DNA from: Winogradskyella aurantiaca
Lineage (GTDB): Bacteria; Bacteroidota; Bacteroidia; Flavobacteriales; Flavobacteriaceae
Direction: 5' to 3'
Length of the DNA: 64,000 nt
Assembly: GCF_003362725.1 (NCBI RefSeq)
Contig: NZ_QKTV01000006.1
Coordinates: forward strand, 175,885-239,884
Shown: positions 34,590 to 43,180 of the stretch, piece by piece
Position numbering within the stretch: the first letter of the stretch is position 1
How the letters are laid out: every line of letters starts with the position of its first letter
Program-made: the position numbers and the translations under genes
Notes under the pieces: generated by a model
Database searches by the model: none
The model's input: only the letters and a program-made list of their open reading frames with translations
What the model was told of the DNA's origin: nothing

Positions 34590-36035
34590 ATGAAAAATTT
34601 ATATAAATTCAATCTAATGAAACTATTTAGATCAGTCCAAATAATCGCAGCCGTATTGACAATTAGCCTATTGGTTGGCTGCGTTACTGGTGATGATTTT
34701 AGCACACCAGACACGAGTGTTTCGGAACCAATCTTAGAGGGTCCTGAAATTAGTATCGCTGCTGTGGCTGGACAATTAGCACAGGAGCAAGGAAATACCG
34801 AGCTTGACTATACAGACGAAGAAACAGTTTACACTTACGAATTTACAAGTCAACCACAATATTTGGTTGGATATGTAGTGTCCTCAGATGAGGGCGGAAA
34901 TTTCTTTGAGGAGATTGTTATTCAAGATCAACCAGAAAATCCAACTATTGGAATTAAGATACTAATTGATGTTAATCCCATCTCTGTGAGATACGATCCC
35001 GGTCGCAAAATCTATTTACAGGTCAATGGTTTGTCAACAGGAATTACTAATGGAGTTTTAAGTATTGGTCTACGCAACGGAAATTCAGTAGACAATATAC
35101 CAGCTGCACTTGAAAGTGAAGTGCTTCAACGTTCACCAGATGTCGAAACCATGGTTCCACTACCAATGGATATCCAGGATTTCCAGGATAATAAAACCAA
35201 TTTATTTGTCAGACTTGAAGACGTTCAATTTAATAGGAACCAAGTTATTGGGGACAGAATACTAAGCTATGCTTCTGAGCAGTTTGATCAGTTTGATGGA
35301 GAACGACTATTGGAGAGCTGTGCCTCAGGGGCATCAACAATTTTTAGCACCAGTACCTTTGCTGATTTTAAGAACTTAACGCTTCCTGCAGGACGCGGAC
35401 CTATTGATGCGGTCTTAACTAAAGATTTCTTTGGTGAGGTTTTTAATGTACGTGTTAATACACCAGAAGATGTAGATTTGGTTAATAACGAACGTTGTGA
35501 CCCTGACTTCCTTGATTGTGATGGGCCATCAGGTGGAGGAAGCGCCATTTTTTCTGAAGATTTCCAGAATTTCAATGGATTTGAAAACGAAGGTTGGACC
35601 AATGTCAATATTAGTGGCGGTAATAGAGATTGGATTATTGGAAGTTTCAGCGGAAATGCCTATTCTCAAATTACCGGGTTTAATGCCAATGAAGATGTCA
35701 TTGATGTTTGGTTAGTAACCCCAGAAATTAATATGGATACTACCACAGGTGAAGAGTTCTCCTTTGATATTCAGGTGAATTTCGACAACGGTAATATCTT
35801 AACTGTTTGGGCTTCCGAAGACTTTTCTGGTGACCCAACAACGGCTACGTGGTTTCCTTTAGATATTACCATACCATCTGGTCCAGGTAATGGGTTTGGA
35901 GATTTTGAATCCATTCCACCGGTTAATGTTAGCTGTTTGGAAGGAAACGTACACTTTGGATTCTTCTATCAAGGATCGGATCCGGATGCCTCCACCAGAT
36001 ATCATGTAGATAATGTAACAGTCACAGGCAATTAA
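34590..36035 (+). CDS. DUF5689 lipoprotein with choice-of-anchor J domain
   Basis: A 481-residue lipoprotein, lipobox LLVGC with Cys31 (an ATG at 34617 would give a shorter signal with Cys22 and is equally possible). The first part (about 55-300) is DUF5689, an OB-fold-like domain (YLVGYVVSSDEGGNFFEEIVIQD; VRLEDVQFN) often fused to or found near secreted nucleases. The C-terminal part (about 320-481) is a choice-of-anchor J/MAM-like jelly-roll: FSEDFQNFNGFENEGW, WLVTPEINMD, VHFGFFYQGSD, YHVDNVTV. It probably works at the cell surface as the ligand-binding partner of the TonB receptor encoded just upstream. Confidence 0.85.
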   Translation: MKNLYKFNLMKLFRSVQIIAAVLTISLLVGCVTGDDFSTPDTSVSEPILEGPEISIAAVAGQLAQEQGNTELDYTDEETVYTYEFTSQPQYLVGYVVSSDEGGNFFEEIVIQDQPENPTIGIKILIDVNPISVRYDPGRKIYLQVNGLSTGITNGVLSIGLRNGNSVDNIPAALESEVLQRSPDVETMVPLPMDIQDFQDNKTNLFVRLEDVQFNRNQVIGDRILSYASEQFDQFDGERLLESCASGASTIFSTSTFADFKNLTLPAGRGPIDAVLTKDFFGEVFNVRVNTPEDVDLVNNERCDPDFLDCDGPSGGGSAIFSEDFQNFNGFENEGWTNVNISGGNRDWIIGSFSGNAYSQITGFNANEDVIDVWLVTPEINMDTTTGEEFSFDIQVNFDNGNILTVWASEDFSGDPTTATWFPLDITIPSGPGNGFGDFESIPPVNVSCLEGNVHFGFFYQGSDPDASTRYHVDNVTVTGN

Positions 36036-36055
36036 TTCATGACTGTTTAGAAATA

Positions 36056-36085
36056 AAAAAAGCCTTCCAAACTGGAAGGCTTTTT
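36056..36085. terminator. Bidirectional terminator between DUF5689 and HMA genes
   Basis: AAAAAA-GCCTTCCA-AAC-TGGAAGGC-TTTTT: an 8-bp perfect stem with A- and T-runs on either side, between two converging genes. Confidence 0.8.
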
Positions 36086-36103
36086 AATATCATTCTCTAT
36101 AGC

Positions 36104-36610
36104 TTATGCCTTTTTAGCACAGCACTCCATTTTACAGTCTTTGGCGCAGGCTAATTTTTCAGCCTCAGTTTTGTCTTTACAACAAGCCATGTTGCAATCC
36201 TCCTTACAGGCTTTCTTCTCAGTTGAGAATTCCTCTACCTGCTTCATATCTCTTACTTTATAAACTTCTCCAGCTTTGGCCACCGCCTCTTCAAGTGATG
36301 CTGGTGATACTTTGGCCTCGTCGTATTCGACCATAGCCAATTCTTTTTCAAAATCAACCTTGGCTGATTTTACTCCATCCATTTTAGCCATTTTCTTTTC
36401 AATGGTCTTAGCACAGCCCATAGCACAGGTCATTCCATCAATACCAAACTCCACTTTTGCGTAGCTGGCATTTGGATCTACGAATGTTTCAGCTTTTTCT
36501 TCAGCGTATTCTACCTCAACAGTTTTAACCTCAGGTTCTCGGTTGTTCTTACAACTGGTAACGAGCGTGAAAAAAGCCGCAATTGCCAAAAGATGTTTTA
36601 CAGTTCTCAT
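36104..36610 (-). CDS. Heavy-metal-associated (HMA) domain lipoprotein with Cys-rich tail
   Basis: A 168-residue lipoprotein; the ATG at 36610 gives the signal MRTVKHLLAIAAFFTLVTSC with lipobox Cys20. An HMA domain (about 52-120) follows, with the metal-binding loop GMTCAMGC. The spacing is C-x3-C, not the usual C-x2-C. The tail (about 133-168) holds two copies of a C-x3-C-x3-C-C module (CKEDCNMACC and CAKDCKMECC). It is probably a periplasmic copper/heavy-metal binding or buffering protein; the C-terminal modules may be a second metal site. Monocistronic, convergent with the DUF5689 gene. Confidence 0.87.
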   Translation of the reverse strand: MRTVKHLLAIAAFFTLVTSCKNNREPEVKTVEVEYAEEKAETFVDPNASYAKVEFGIDGMTCAMGCAKTIEKKMAKMDGVKSAKVDFEKELAMVEYDEAKVSPASLEEAVAKAGEVYKVRDMKQVEEFSTEKKACKEDCNMACCKDKTEAEKLACAKDCKMECCAKKA

Positions 36611-36706
36611 AGGTTTTAAAAATAGAATTATGGGCAAAACTAATAATTAGGGGAAATTTGCACTAATTAATTAACGAATTTTGTGAGGTTCTATGAAATT
36701 TACCGC

Positions 36707-37588
36707 ATGAAATCACTTAATGTTAAGTGGATCTATCTCATTGCCTTATCACTCATTTGGGGCAGCTCATTTATTCTTATCAAGAAGAGTCTCTTAGGAC
36801 TTACAGCCTTTCAATTAGGCTCCTTGCGTACCATAATTACCGGTTTAATTTTATTTTCAGCCGGCTTTGCGTCTTTAAAGCATATCCCTAAAAACAAATG
36901 GAAATGGCTGGGATTGTCCGGTTTTCTAGGGTCCTTCTTTCCAGCTTATTTTTTTGCAATTGCCGAGACAGAAATTGACAGCGCAGTTGCCTCCATTCTA
37001 AATTCACTGGTACCACTTAATACCATTCTCATTGGCTTTTTACTTTTTAAGATCAACTCTACCAAACGCCAAATCCTTGGGGTTTTAATTGGTTTCGTAG
37101 GAACCTTGATACTCATTCTTAAAGGAGCCGAGCTAAATCCGAACCAAAATTACTGGTTTGCCGGATTTGTCATTGCCTCCACCTTAATGTATGCCACCAA
37201 TACCAACATTATAAAGAAGCATCTCCAGGACATCAAACCCATTGCCATTGCAACGGCTAACTACGCCTTTATCATGGTGCCCGCCTTAATTATCCTGATT
37301 TGGGATGACTTCTTCACCAAGGAGACCTTCGGTAATATCCACTTTGTGGAGTCCATGTTTTATGTACTGGTATTAAGCTTATTTGGAACGGCATTGGCCA
37401 AAATCTTTTACAATAAACTGGTGCAAATATCCACACCAGTATTTGCCTCTTCAGTGACCTATCTTATGCCGGTTATCGCTCTAGGTTGGGGCCTACTGGA
37501 TGGCGAAAAGTTTGGGATACTACAAGGTGCTGCCACCTTGTTAATTCTGTTGGGAATCTACTTATCGCACCGTCGAAAGAAGGCATAA
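36707..37588 (+). CDS. EamA family (DMT superfamily) transporter
   Basis: A 293-residue inner-membrane protein with ten hydrophobic helices arranged as two EamA repeats; the first repeat shows LIWGSSFILIKKSLLGLTAFQLGSLR, the second WFAGFVIASTLMYATNTN and PVFASSVTYLMPVIALGWGLLDGE. Probably exports small metabolites; substrate unknown. The ATG at 36707 is preferred over a GTG at 36683. It ends 12 bp before the convergent gene, with no visible terminator. Confidence 0.9.
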   Translation: MKSLNVKWIYLIALSLIWGSSFILIKKSLLGLTAFQLGSLRTIITGLILFSAGFASLKHIPKNKWKWLGLSGFLGSFFPAYFFAIAETEIDSAVASILNSLVPLNTILIGFLLFKINSTKRQILGVLIGFVGTLILILKGAELNPNQNYWFAGFVIASTLMYATNTNIIKKHLQDIKPIAIATANYAFIMVPALIILIWDDFFTKETFGNIHFVESMFYVLVLSLFGTALAKIFYNKLVQISTPVFASSVTYLMPVIALGWGLLDGEKFGILQGAATLLILLGIYLSHRRKKA

Positions 37589-37600
37589 AACCACTGTAGA

Positions 37601-38356
37601 TCAATCAAAATCGGTCTCTTTAACACCCTCATTAAGTTTCAATTCTGTTAGTGAAAATCTTATGTTCTGCCCCGCCTGAACACCTCTTCTCAAGCTGGGA
37701 AACATTACACCTTCATAAGATTTGTAGTCACTGAGATAAGCCTCTTGCACCTGTTCTGCTCCATTGGTTCGGGTGATTTGAATTTCTTTAATCTTAAAAC
37801 CGGTTTCTATATCATAAAATAAGGACAATGAATTGGTGTTCCCAGGTACATCCACTCTGTAAGCCATTACCCCTTCTACAGACTCTGTTCCTGATAGGAC
37901 GGCCCGATCCGATTCTAAAAGGTTGAGTTCTAAAACAAGTCCGGCCAAGAGCTTCATGTCCTCACCTAAAGCCTCCCCTAGCTGGGTCCTTGTGCCACTT
38001 TGATCCATATATACCTCCTCCTGAGTGGTAATTACAGACATGATAAGACTCCCGTCTAGATAAATATTCTGAGCGAGTTTGTCTGGCATGCGCTTTTCCT
38101 CACTAGCAAAGGTTGAACCCTGCATTTGGGTCTCATAGACCAATTTTATAGACTTAAGAGACCTTATCTTATCGATACCTCCTATGGCCTTTAAATAGTT
38201 ATTCAGCACTACATTAACCGCAAAGGAGGAATCTTGATAAACTGTTAAGGGCTCCTGAGGTTCTATAGGGTCTGAGGCTTTAAACTGTGCCCGGCATATT
38301 CCAAAAGCAAAGATGCTCAAGACTAAAAGACCTCTTCTAAACACATTCTGACTCAT
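37601..38356 (-). CDS. Stand-alone outer-membrane lipoprotein-sorting (LolA)-like protein
   Basis: A 251-residue exported protein; the ATG at 38356 gives signal MSQNVFRRGLLVLSIFAFG (about 1-24). The mature domain has the half-barrel pattern of LolA-like domains: NNYLKAIGGIDKIRSLKSI, YDIETGFKIKEIQI and a C-terminal LSDYKSYEGVMFPS...KLNEGVKETDFD. This matches, in order, the C-terminal ~220 residues of the M16 peptidase encoded 112 bp upstream (SYVEAIGGEANVRAVNS...ITDYSNYQDVNGVMMPY...KVNEGVSDEDFK). It therefore looks like a paralogue of that domain. A terminator separates the two genes. Function unknown; perhaps hydrophobic ligand binding in the periplasm. Confidence 0.8.
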   Translation of the reverse strand: MSQNVFRRGLLVLSIFAFGICRAQFKASDPIEPQEPLTVYQDSSFAVNVVLNNYLKAIGGIDKIRSLKSIKLVYETQMQGSTFASEEKRMPDKLAQNIYLDGSLIMSVITTQEEVYMDQSGTRTQLGEALGEDMKLLAGLVLELNLLESDRAVLSGTESVEGVMAYRVDVPGNTNSLSLFYDIETGFKIKEIQITRTNGAEQVQEAYLSDYKSYEGVMFPSLRRGVQAGQNIRFSLTELKLNEGVKETDFD

Positions 38357-38415
38357 AGTATTAGGTTTTTGTGAATCTACACAAAGAAAACAAAGCTTCA
38401 AATAAATTCTAAATA

Positions 38416-38447
38416 AAAAGCCGAGACGTTGAAGGTCTCGGCTTTTT
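38416..38447. terminator. Terminator of the M16 peptidase operon
   Basis: AAAA-GCCGAGAC and GTCTCGGC-TTTTT with a 7-nt loop; 22 bp after the stop of the second peptidase gene. A- and T-runs flank both sides. Confidence 0.8.
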
Positions 38448-38468
38448 AGTATTCAATGTTCTTACTTC

Positions 38469-40559
38469 TTATTTAAAATCTTCATCAGAGACTCCCTCAT
38501 TTACCTTAACACTAGACATGTCCATTGTAATAACCTGTGGACCTGTTGTTACTTTCCACTGGTACGGCATCATGACACCGTTGACATCCTGATAGTTACT
38601 ATAATCTGTAATGGTGGTAACAGATTGTCCGTTTGCTTCATTAGTCTCCTCAGTTCTAATCAAATGCTTAGTAGACGCATCGTAATAACGGAAAGAGGTC
38701 TTATCGCCTTTTTTAACAGCGACTTTATAAGCATCTTTTCCTTCAACATCGGTTAAACTAACCAATTCAATATTGTCAGACTCATAAAACAGTTCTGGGA
38801 ATAGTCCCTTTTCAGATTTTCTAGCATCTACAGCTTTTTCATCCATTGGAATTCTCTGCCCTTGTTGTTCCTGATAACCAGATTGACCATCAAAACTTTG
38901 CTTCATTACGGTACCCATACCCTCAATTGTCATTTCCATACTAAACTTGTTTGGAGACATTTGCTTGATGGTTGCAGTAGGTTTAAAAGGTGCTCCAGCG
39001 ATGGTAACGTTGGCATTCATTAATGTTGAGTTGACTGCTCTTACATTGGCTTCTCCTCCAATAGCCTCTACGTACGACTTAATCACCGTCTCAGCAGTGA
39101 CGTCCGCAGGAATTGGTTTAGACAAGACTGGTCTTTCTGTAGGATTCGCATCCTTATCATAGAAATTAACAGCTAAAGCCTTTCCGTTCCATTCAATCTT
39201 TTCAACATTTTCAAGTACATCAGCAGCCTTTCCAACTAATACAATACGTGCATTCTCATCACTAAAATACTTATTCGCCACACGCTGTACATCTTCAACA
39301 GTTACCTTGTTGATATTGGCAATGTAATTCTTGTAAAAGTCCTCTGGTAGATTGTTGGTCTTAATCATTAAGGCTCTTCTAGCAGCTACTGTTTTATCTT
39401 CGGATTGAAGGATGAAAGTACCTAAGAACTTAGCCTTAGCATCTTCCAACTTCTGAGACTCAACAGGCTCTGTACGGATGCGCTTAATCTCTTTAAGCGT
39501 TTCAACAACCGCAGAATCTGTTACCTCATTTCTAACTTTAGTAGTGGCTCTAAAAGAAGAGTTGTACCATCTTCCAGTTCCTAAGCTAGAACGAGCCCCA
39601 TAGGTATACCCATTCTTCTCTCTCAAATTCATATTTAGGTAGGATCCAAATGCACCGCCTAAAAGATAGTTCGCTACAATCGCTGCATGGTAATCCTCAT
39701 CAGTCATTTTTAATTCCGATACGCTCATAACGGCCAACTCTGTTTGAACCGCGTTTGGCACATCTACAAAATCAATTTGAGTCGTGGCTACATCTTCAAA
39801 AGCAGGATACTTAGGCAGAGCAACTGTTCCTTCATTCCAGCTGCCCATATATTTCTTTAAAAGGGCCTTAGCCTCTTTTACGGTAATGTCACCTGCAAAT
39901 AATAGATAACCATTTGATGGCTTAAAACGATTGTTATAGTACTGTTGTACGTCTTCTAAGGTCACGTTCTTCACAGTTTCCTCTGTCGTAATCTCACCAG
40001 CCGCATGGTTCTTTCCATAAAACACAGCGTTTCTAACATTACCAGCGATAGCAGCAGCAGAGTTTTCTCCAGATTTGATACCTTCAATTAACTGATCTTT
40101 TTCAAAATCCAACTCCTTTTGAGTAAACTTAGGTTGTAAGGCTGCCTCAGCAAATAAGGCAAATACCTCATCCTTGTATTTAGACAAACAATAGCCAAAA
40201 CCACCATTGGGACTAACACTTACTGAAGCTCCTAAAAAGTCTACCTTTTCTGCAAACTCATCTTTGGTACTGCTTTGCGTTTCTTTTCCAAGAAGGGCAC
40301 TAGCGAGTGATCCAACTCCTGCTTTATCACCTTCGTATGCCGGTGGATTGTTTAGATTTAGATTCCAGTTAACTACCGGGAATTTTTTATCTGTGGCCAC
40401 CAATACTGTTAGGCCGTTATCCAATTTAAATTCCTTGGCGTCTTTTAAGTTCACTTCTGGTGAAGGCCCTGACGCAGGAATCTTAGTTCTATCTATTTGT
40501 GCAGTTACAGACAGTCCAATAAACGCTGCAACTATTGTATATATAAAATGTTTTTTCAT
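38469..40559 (-). CDS. M16 family peptidase-like subunit without zinc site, with LolA-like C-terminal domain
   Basis: A 696-residue exported protein: signal peptide (1-20, GLSVTAQ), two M16 half-domains (about 30-250 and 255-450), and a C-terminal LolA-like domain (about 475-696). At the place of the zinc-binding HxxEH the sequence reads GSLASALLG, so this subunit cannot hold zinc. It keeps the R/Y-type substrate-binding segment (NGYTYGARSSL). It pairs with the active subunit encoded 13 bp upstream. Together they should form a heterodimeric periplasmic zinc peptidase like the alpha/beta mitochondrial processing peptidase. Confidence 0.9.
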   Translation of the reverse strand: MKKHFIYTIVAAFIGLSVTAQIDRTKIPASGPSPEVNLKDAKEFKLDNGLTVLVATDKKFPVVNWNLNLNNPPAYEGDKAGVGSLASALLGKETQSSTKDEFAEKVDFLGASVSVSPNGGFGYCLSKYKDEVFALFAEAALQPKFTQKELDFEKDQLIEGIKSGENSAAAIAGNVRNAVFYGKNHAAGEITTEETVKNVTLEDVQQYYNNRFKPSNGYLLFAGDITVKEAKALLKKYMGSWNEGTVALPKYPAFEDVATTQIDFVDVPNAVQTELAVMSVSELKMTDEDYHAAIVANYLLGGAFGSYLNMNLREKNGYTYGARSSLGTGRWYNSSFRATTKVRNEVTDSAVVETLKEIKRIRTEPVESQKLEDAKAKFLGTFILQSEDKTVAARRALMIKTNNLPEDFYKNYIANINKVTVEDVQRVANKYFSDENARIVLVGKAADVLENVEKIEWNGKALAVNFYDKDANPTERPVLSKPIPADVTAETVIKSYVEAIGGEANVRAVNSTLMNANVTIAGAPFKPTATIKQMSPNKFSMEMTIEGMGTVMKQSFDGQSGYQEQQGQRIPMDEKAVDARKSEKGLFPELFYESDNIELVSLTDVEGKDAYKVAVKKGDKTSFRYYDASTKHLIRTEETNEANGQSVTTITDYSNYQDVNGVMMPYQWKVTTGPQVITMDMSSVKVNEGVSDEDFK

Positions 40560-40572
40560 AACTATGTAATGC

Positions 40573-41916
40573 TTATTGTTTGGATTCTGCTGCAGCCGGG
40601 TCGGTTCCGGCTAAATATTTGATCTCAACACGTTGGTTAGGATTTAGGTATTCCTTCGCCACACGCATGATATCTTCTTTGGTGATACTTCTGTAGATAT
40701 CCAATTGTGTGTTGATTCTATCGGTATCACCTTGCAACATGTAATAGGTAGCTAGAGACGACGCAATACCTTGCACTCTTGAATTGGCTTCTACATAATT
40801 AGTTTCAAACTGATTCTGAAGTTTCTGGTATTCCTTATCTGAGATCAACTCGGTTTGAAGTTTTTTGATCTCCTCGTCCATATTAGTTCTAAAGCCATCC
40901 CAATCTGGCTCTCCCTTAATTAGCAGACCCATAGTGTAGGTTCCGTAATCCTGACTAGCCTGGTTAAAAGCTAAAACTTGCAAGGCTACCTGGTCTTGTT
41001 CTACAAAACGCTTGTACATTCTAGAACTATTCCCACCAGTTAAAATGGTAGAGATATAATCTAAGACATAGGCATCCTTATCCGTTGATTTAGGCGTGAT
41101 ATAAGAAAATATATAAGCTGGAATCTGAATATTAGCATCATACTCAGTAGCGAATCTGGTTTCTGTAATTGGAGGCTCAACAATTTCTGCTCTAATGTTA
41201 GGCTCCGCCTTATTAGGAATTGGTCCAAAATAATCTTCAATCATTTTCTTGGTATCCTTGATATCAATGTCCCCGGCAACTACTAATACCGCATTATTAG
41301 GATTATAATATTGCTCGTTGAACCCAATAAACTCATCTAACTGGGCAGCATCTAAATCTTCCATTGAACCAATTACGGAACGCCCGTAAGGGTGTTTCTT
41401 AAACAAATGGTTGTTGACGCCTGTTCTATAAATAATTTTTCCGTAAGGAGCATTGTCAATTCGCTGGCGCTTTTCTTCTTTAACCACCTCGTTTTGAGTG
41501 TCCACACCCACCTTTTCAATGATGGGGTGTAACATGCGCTCACTTTCCATCCACAAACCAATTTCTAATTTGTTAGATGGGAACGTCTCGTAGTAGTAGG
41601 TACGGTCCTGAGTGGTGTTGGCATTGTTGCTCCCACCGTTAGCAGAAACGATGTCGAACCATTTACCGCGTTCAATATTCTCGGTACCCTCAAATAATAA
41701 ATGCTCAAAAAAGTGCGCAAATCCTGTTCTACCGGCTACTTCGTCTTTGGCGCCAATCTGGTACATGACTCCCACAGTAACAACTGGTGCAGCGTTTTCC
41801 TGATGCAAGATTACGTGCAAGCCATTGTCCAATTTGTATTCTTCAAATTCTACCTTCTGAGCAGAAAGCAGACTGACAGTAAGCAATAAGGCTATTGCTA
41901 GTCTATTCTTTTTCAT
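40573..41916 (-). CDS. M16 family zinc peptidase, catalytic subunit
   Basis: A 447-residue exported peptidase: signal peptide (1-19), inverted zinc motif H68-F-F-E-H72 (GFAHFFEHLLFEGT) and the distal Glu in NEVVKEEKR. The second M16 half (about 235-430) lacks the R/Y pair found in the partner subunit. First gene of the two-gene operon; promoter-like TTG-N21-TATTTTTG upstream. Substrate unknown; probably degrades peptides in the periplasm. Confidence 0.93.
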   Translation of the reverse strand: MKKNRLAIALLLTVSLLSAQKVEFEEYKLDNGLHVILHQENAAPVVTVGVMYQIGAKDEVAGRTGFAHFFEHLLFEGTENIERGKWFDIVSANGGSNNANTTQDRTYYYETFPSNKLEIGLWMESERMLHPIIEKVGVDTQNEVVKEEKRQRIDNAPYGKIIYRTGVNNHLFKKHPYGRSVIGSMEDLDAAQLDEFIGFNEQYYNPNNAVLVVAGDIDIKDTKKMIEDYFGPIPNKAEPNIRAEIVEPPITETRFATEYDANIQIPAYIFSYITPKSTDKDAYVLDYISTILTGGNSSRMYKRFVEQDQVALQVLAFNQASQDYGTYTMGLLIKGEPDWDGFRTNMDEEIKKLQTELISDKEYQKLQNQFETNYVEANSRVQGIASSLATYYMLQGDTDRINTQLDIYRSITKEDIMRVAKEYLNPNQRVEIKYLAGTDPAAAESKQ

Positions 41917-41988
41917 ATGAAATGATGATTAAGGTTTTAATGTTAACAGTTTGTCTTGCGATGCTTGTGAATGTTACACCGCAGCTCA

Positions 41989-42020
41989 CAAAAATAAGAA
42001 ATGGATTACCTATAAACCAA
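41989..42020 (-). promoter_or_regulatory. Candidate promoter of the M16 peptidase operon
   Basis: Minus-strand TTG (42020-42018), 21-nt spacer, TATTTTTG (41996-41989). The -7 box is exact, the spacing two bases longer than optimal. Start codon at 41916. Confidence 0.4.
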
Positions 42021-42101
42021 GGAGAAATGTGAAATCTATATTAAAGAACACAAATTTTAGAATTTATTAACTACCTTTAAATAGCACAAATACAACCGAT
42101 T

Positions 42102-42554
42102 ATGAAAAATATTATCCTTCCATTACGCTTTGGACTTGTCATCAGTGCTGCGCTTATCGCCTATTTTTTATTACTCGCTTTATTTAATTGGCATACGAAA
42201 CCAATGTTTAGTTTGTTCAATGGGGTAATAACTGGTTTTGGAATTTACACGGCCATCAAGTATTACAAAATGCAAGAGGGTGCTGATTTTAAATATGCTA
42301 ATGGGTTCACTCTAGGCATTGTAACCGGTTTCTCTGCTACCTTGTTTTTTACCGTATTCTTCCTGATATATGCTACGGAATTAAGCCCATCTTTCCTGGA
42401 AGAACTTCTAACTGTATTTCGTAAAGACTACAATGTTCACATTGGTCTTGTAGCCTTTGTTGTGGCCATTATGGGATTTGCCACAACCGTAGTTATTACC
42501 TTGACTTGCATGCAATACTTCAAGAATTCCTGGAATGTCCCGCAAAACGCCTAA
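42102..42554 (+). CDS. DUF4199 family membrane protein
   Basis: A 150-residue inner-membrane protein with four helices (about 8-26, 33-52, 67-90, 113-135). The pattern ILPLRFGLVISAALIAYFLLL, a central KYANGFTLGIVTGFSATLFF and the C-terminal helix match DUF4199, a family common in Bacteroidota and without known function. It stands upstream of rplU, but a strong promoter overlaps its stop codon, so the ribosomal genes do not depend on it. Confidence 0.82.
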   Translation: MKNIILPLRFGLVISAALIAYFLLLALFNWHTKPMFSLFNGVITGFGIYTAIKYYKMQEGADFKYANGFTLGIVTGFSATLFFTVFFLIYATELSPSFLEELLTVFRKDYNVHIGLVAFVVAIMGFATTVVITLTCMQYFKNSWNVPQNA

Positions 42555-42559
42555 AGGGT

Positions 42560-42589
42560 TTGTAGATTAAGAATTTAGCGCTATATTTG
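42560..42589 (+). promoter_or_regulatory. Textbook promoter of the rplU-rpmA operon
   Basis: TTTG (ending 42562), 19-nt spacer, TATATTTG (42582-42589), an exact match to the Bacteroidota sigma consensus. The inferred transcription start is near 42595, giving a leader of about 55 nt before rplU; no leader structure is obvious. Confidence 0.7.
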
Positions 42590-42650
42590 CACCCGCCTTT
42601 TAGGGGCTTCATATTTTATAATAAAAAAGAATTAATAAAAACGTTACGCT

Positions 42651-43157
42651 ATGTACGCAATTGTAGAGATAGCAGGGCAGCAATTTAAAGTTGCAAAAGA
42701 CCAAAAGGTTTTTGTTAATCGTCTATCTACAGAAGAAGGTAAAAAAGTTGATTTCAACAACGTCCTTCTTATCGGTGACGATAACAATGTTACTGTTGGC
42801 GCCCCGGCTATAGACGGAGCACAGGTTAGTGCAAAAGTCTTAAAGCACCTTAAAGGAGATAAGGTGATCGTCTTTAAAAAGAAAAGACGCAAGGGATACC
42901 GAGTTAAAAATGGTCACAGACAATCATTAACCGAGATCCAAATAGAAAGTATTGTAGCTTCAGGTGCTAAGCCAGCTAAAAAAGCTGCTAAGCCTGCGCC
43001 AAAAGCAGAAGCTAAGACTACTGAAGTAAGAGAAGAATCAACAACTCAAGACTTAAGCAAACTAACAGTTGCTGAGTTAAAAGAGATGGCTAAAGCAAAA
43101 GGAATTACCGGTATTTCTTCAATGAAGAAAGCTGATTTAATCGCTGCTTTAAGTTAA
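42651..43157 (+). CDS. rplU: 50S ribosomal protein L21 with C-terminal extension
   Basis: A large-subunit ribosomal protein binding 23S rRNA. Residues 1-103 are a normal L21 (MYAIVEIAGQQFKVAKDQK, FKKKRRKGYRVKNGHRQ). The 168-residue product then has a Lys/Ala/Pro-rich linker (about 104-130) and a ~38-residue helix-loop-helix end (LSKLTVAELKEMAKAKGI, SSMKKADLIAALS) resembling the Rho N-terminal/SAP type of nucleic-acid-binding fold. Extended L21 proteins are seen in other flavobacteria. Co-transcribed with rpmA (23 bp gap). Confidence 0.95.
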   Translation: MYAIVEIAGQQFKVAKDQKVFVNRLSTEEGKKVDFNNVLLIGDDNNVTVGAPAIDGAQVSAKVLKHLKGDKVIVFKKKRRKGYRVKNGHRQSLTEIQIESIVASGAKPAKKAAKPAPKAEAKTTEVREESTTQDLSKLTVAELKEMAKAKGITGISSMKKADLIAALS

Positions 43158-43180
43158 TAACCCTATAAACTCGAAATACA

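Noticed and set aside
41952..41968. Shared 13-mer TTGCGATGCTTGT at about 41956 and 20673
   Set aside because: Matches of this length are expected by chance in 64 kb on two strands, and the flanks do not match.
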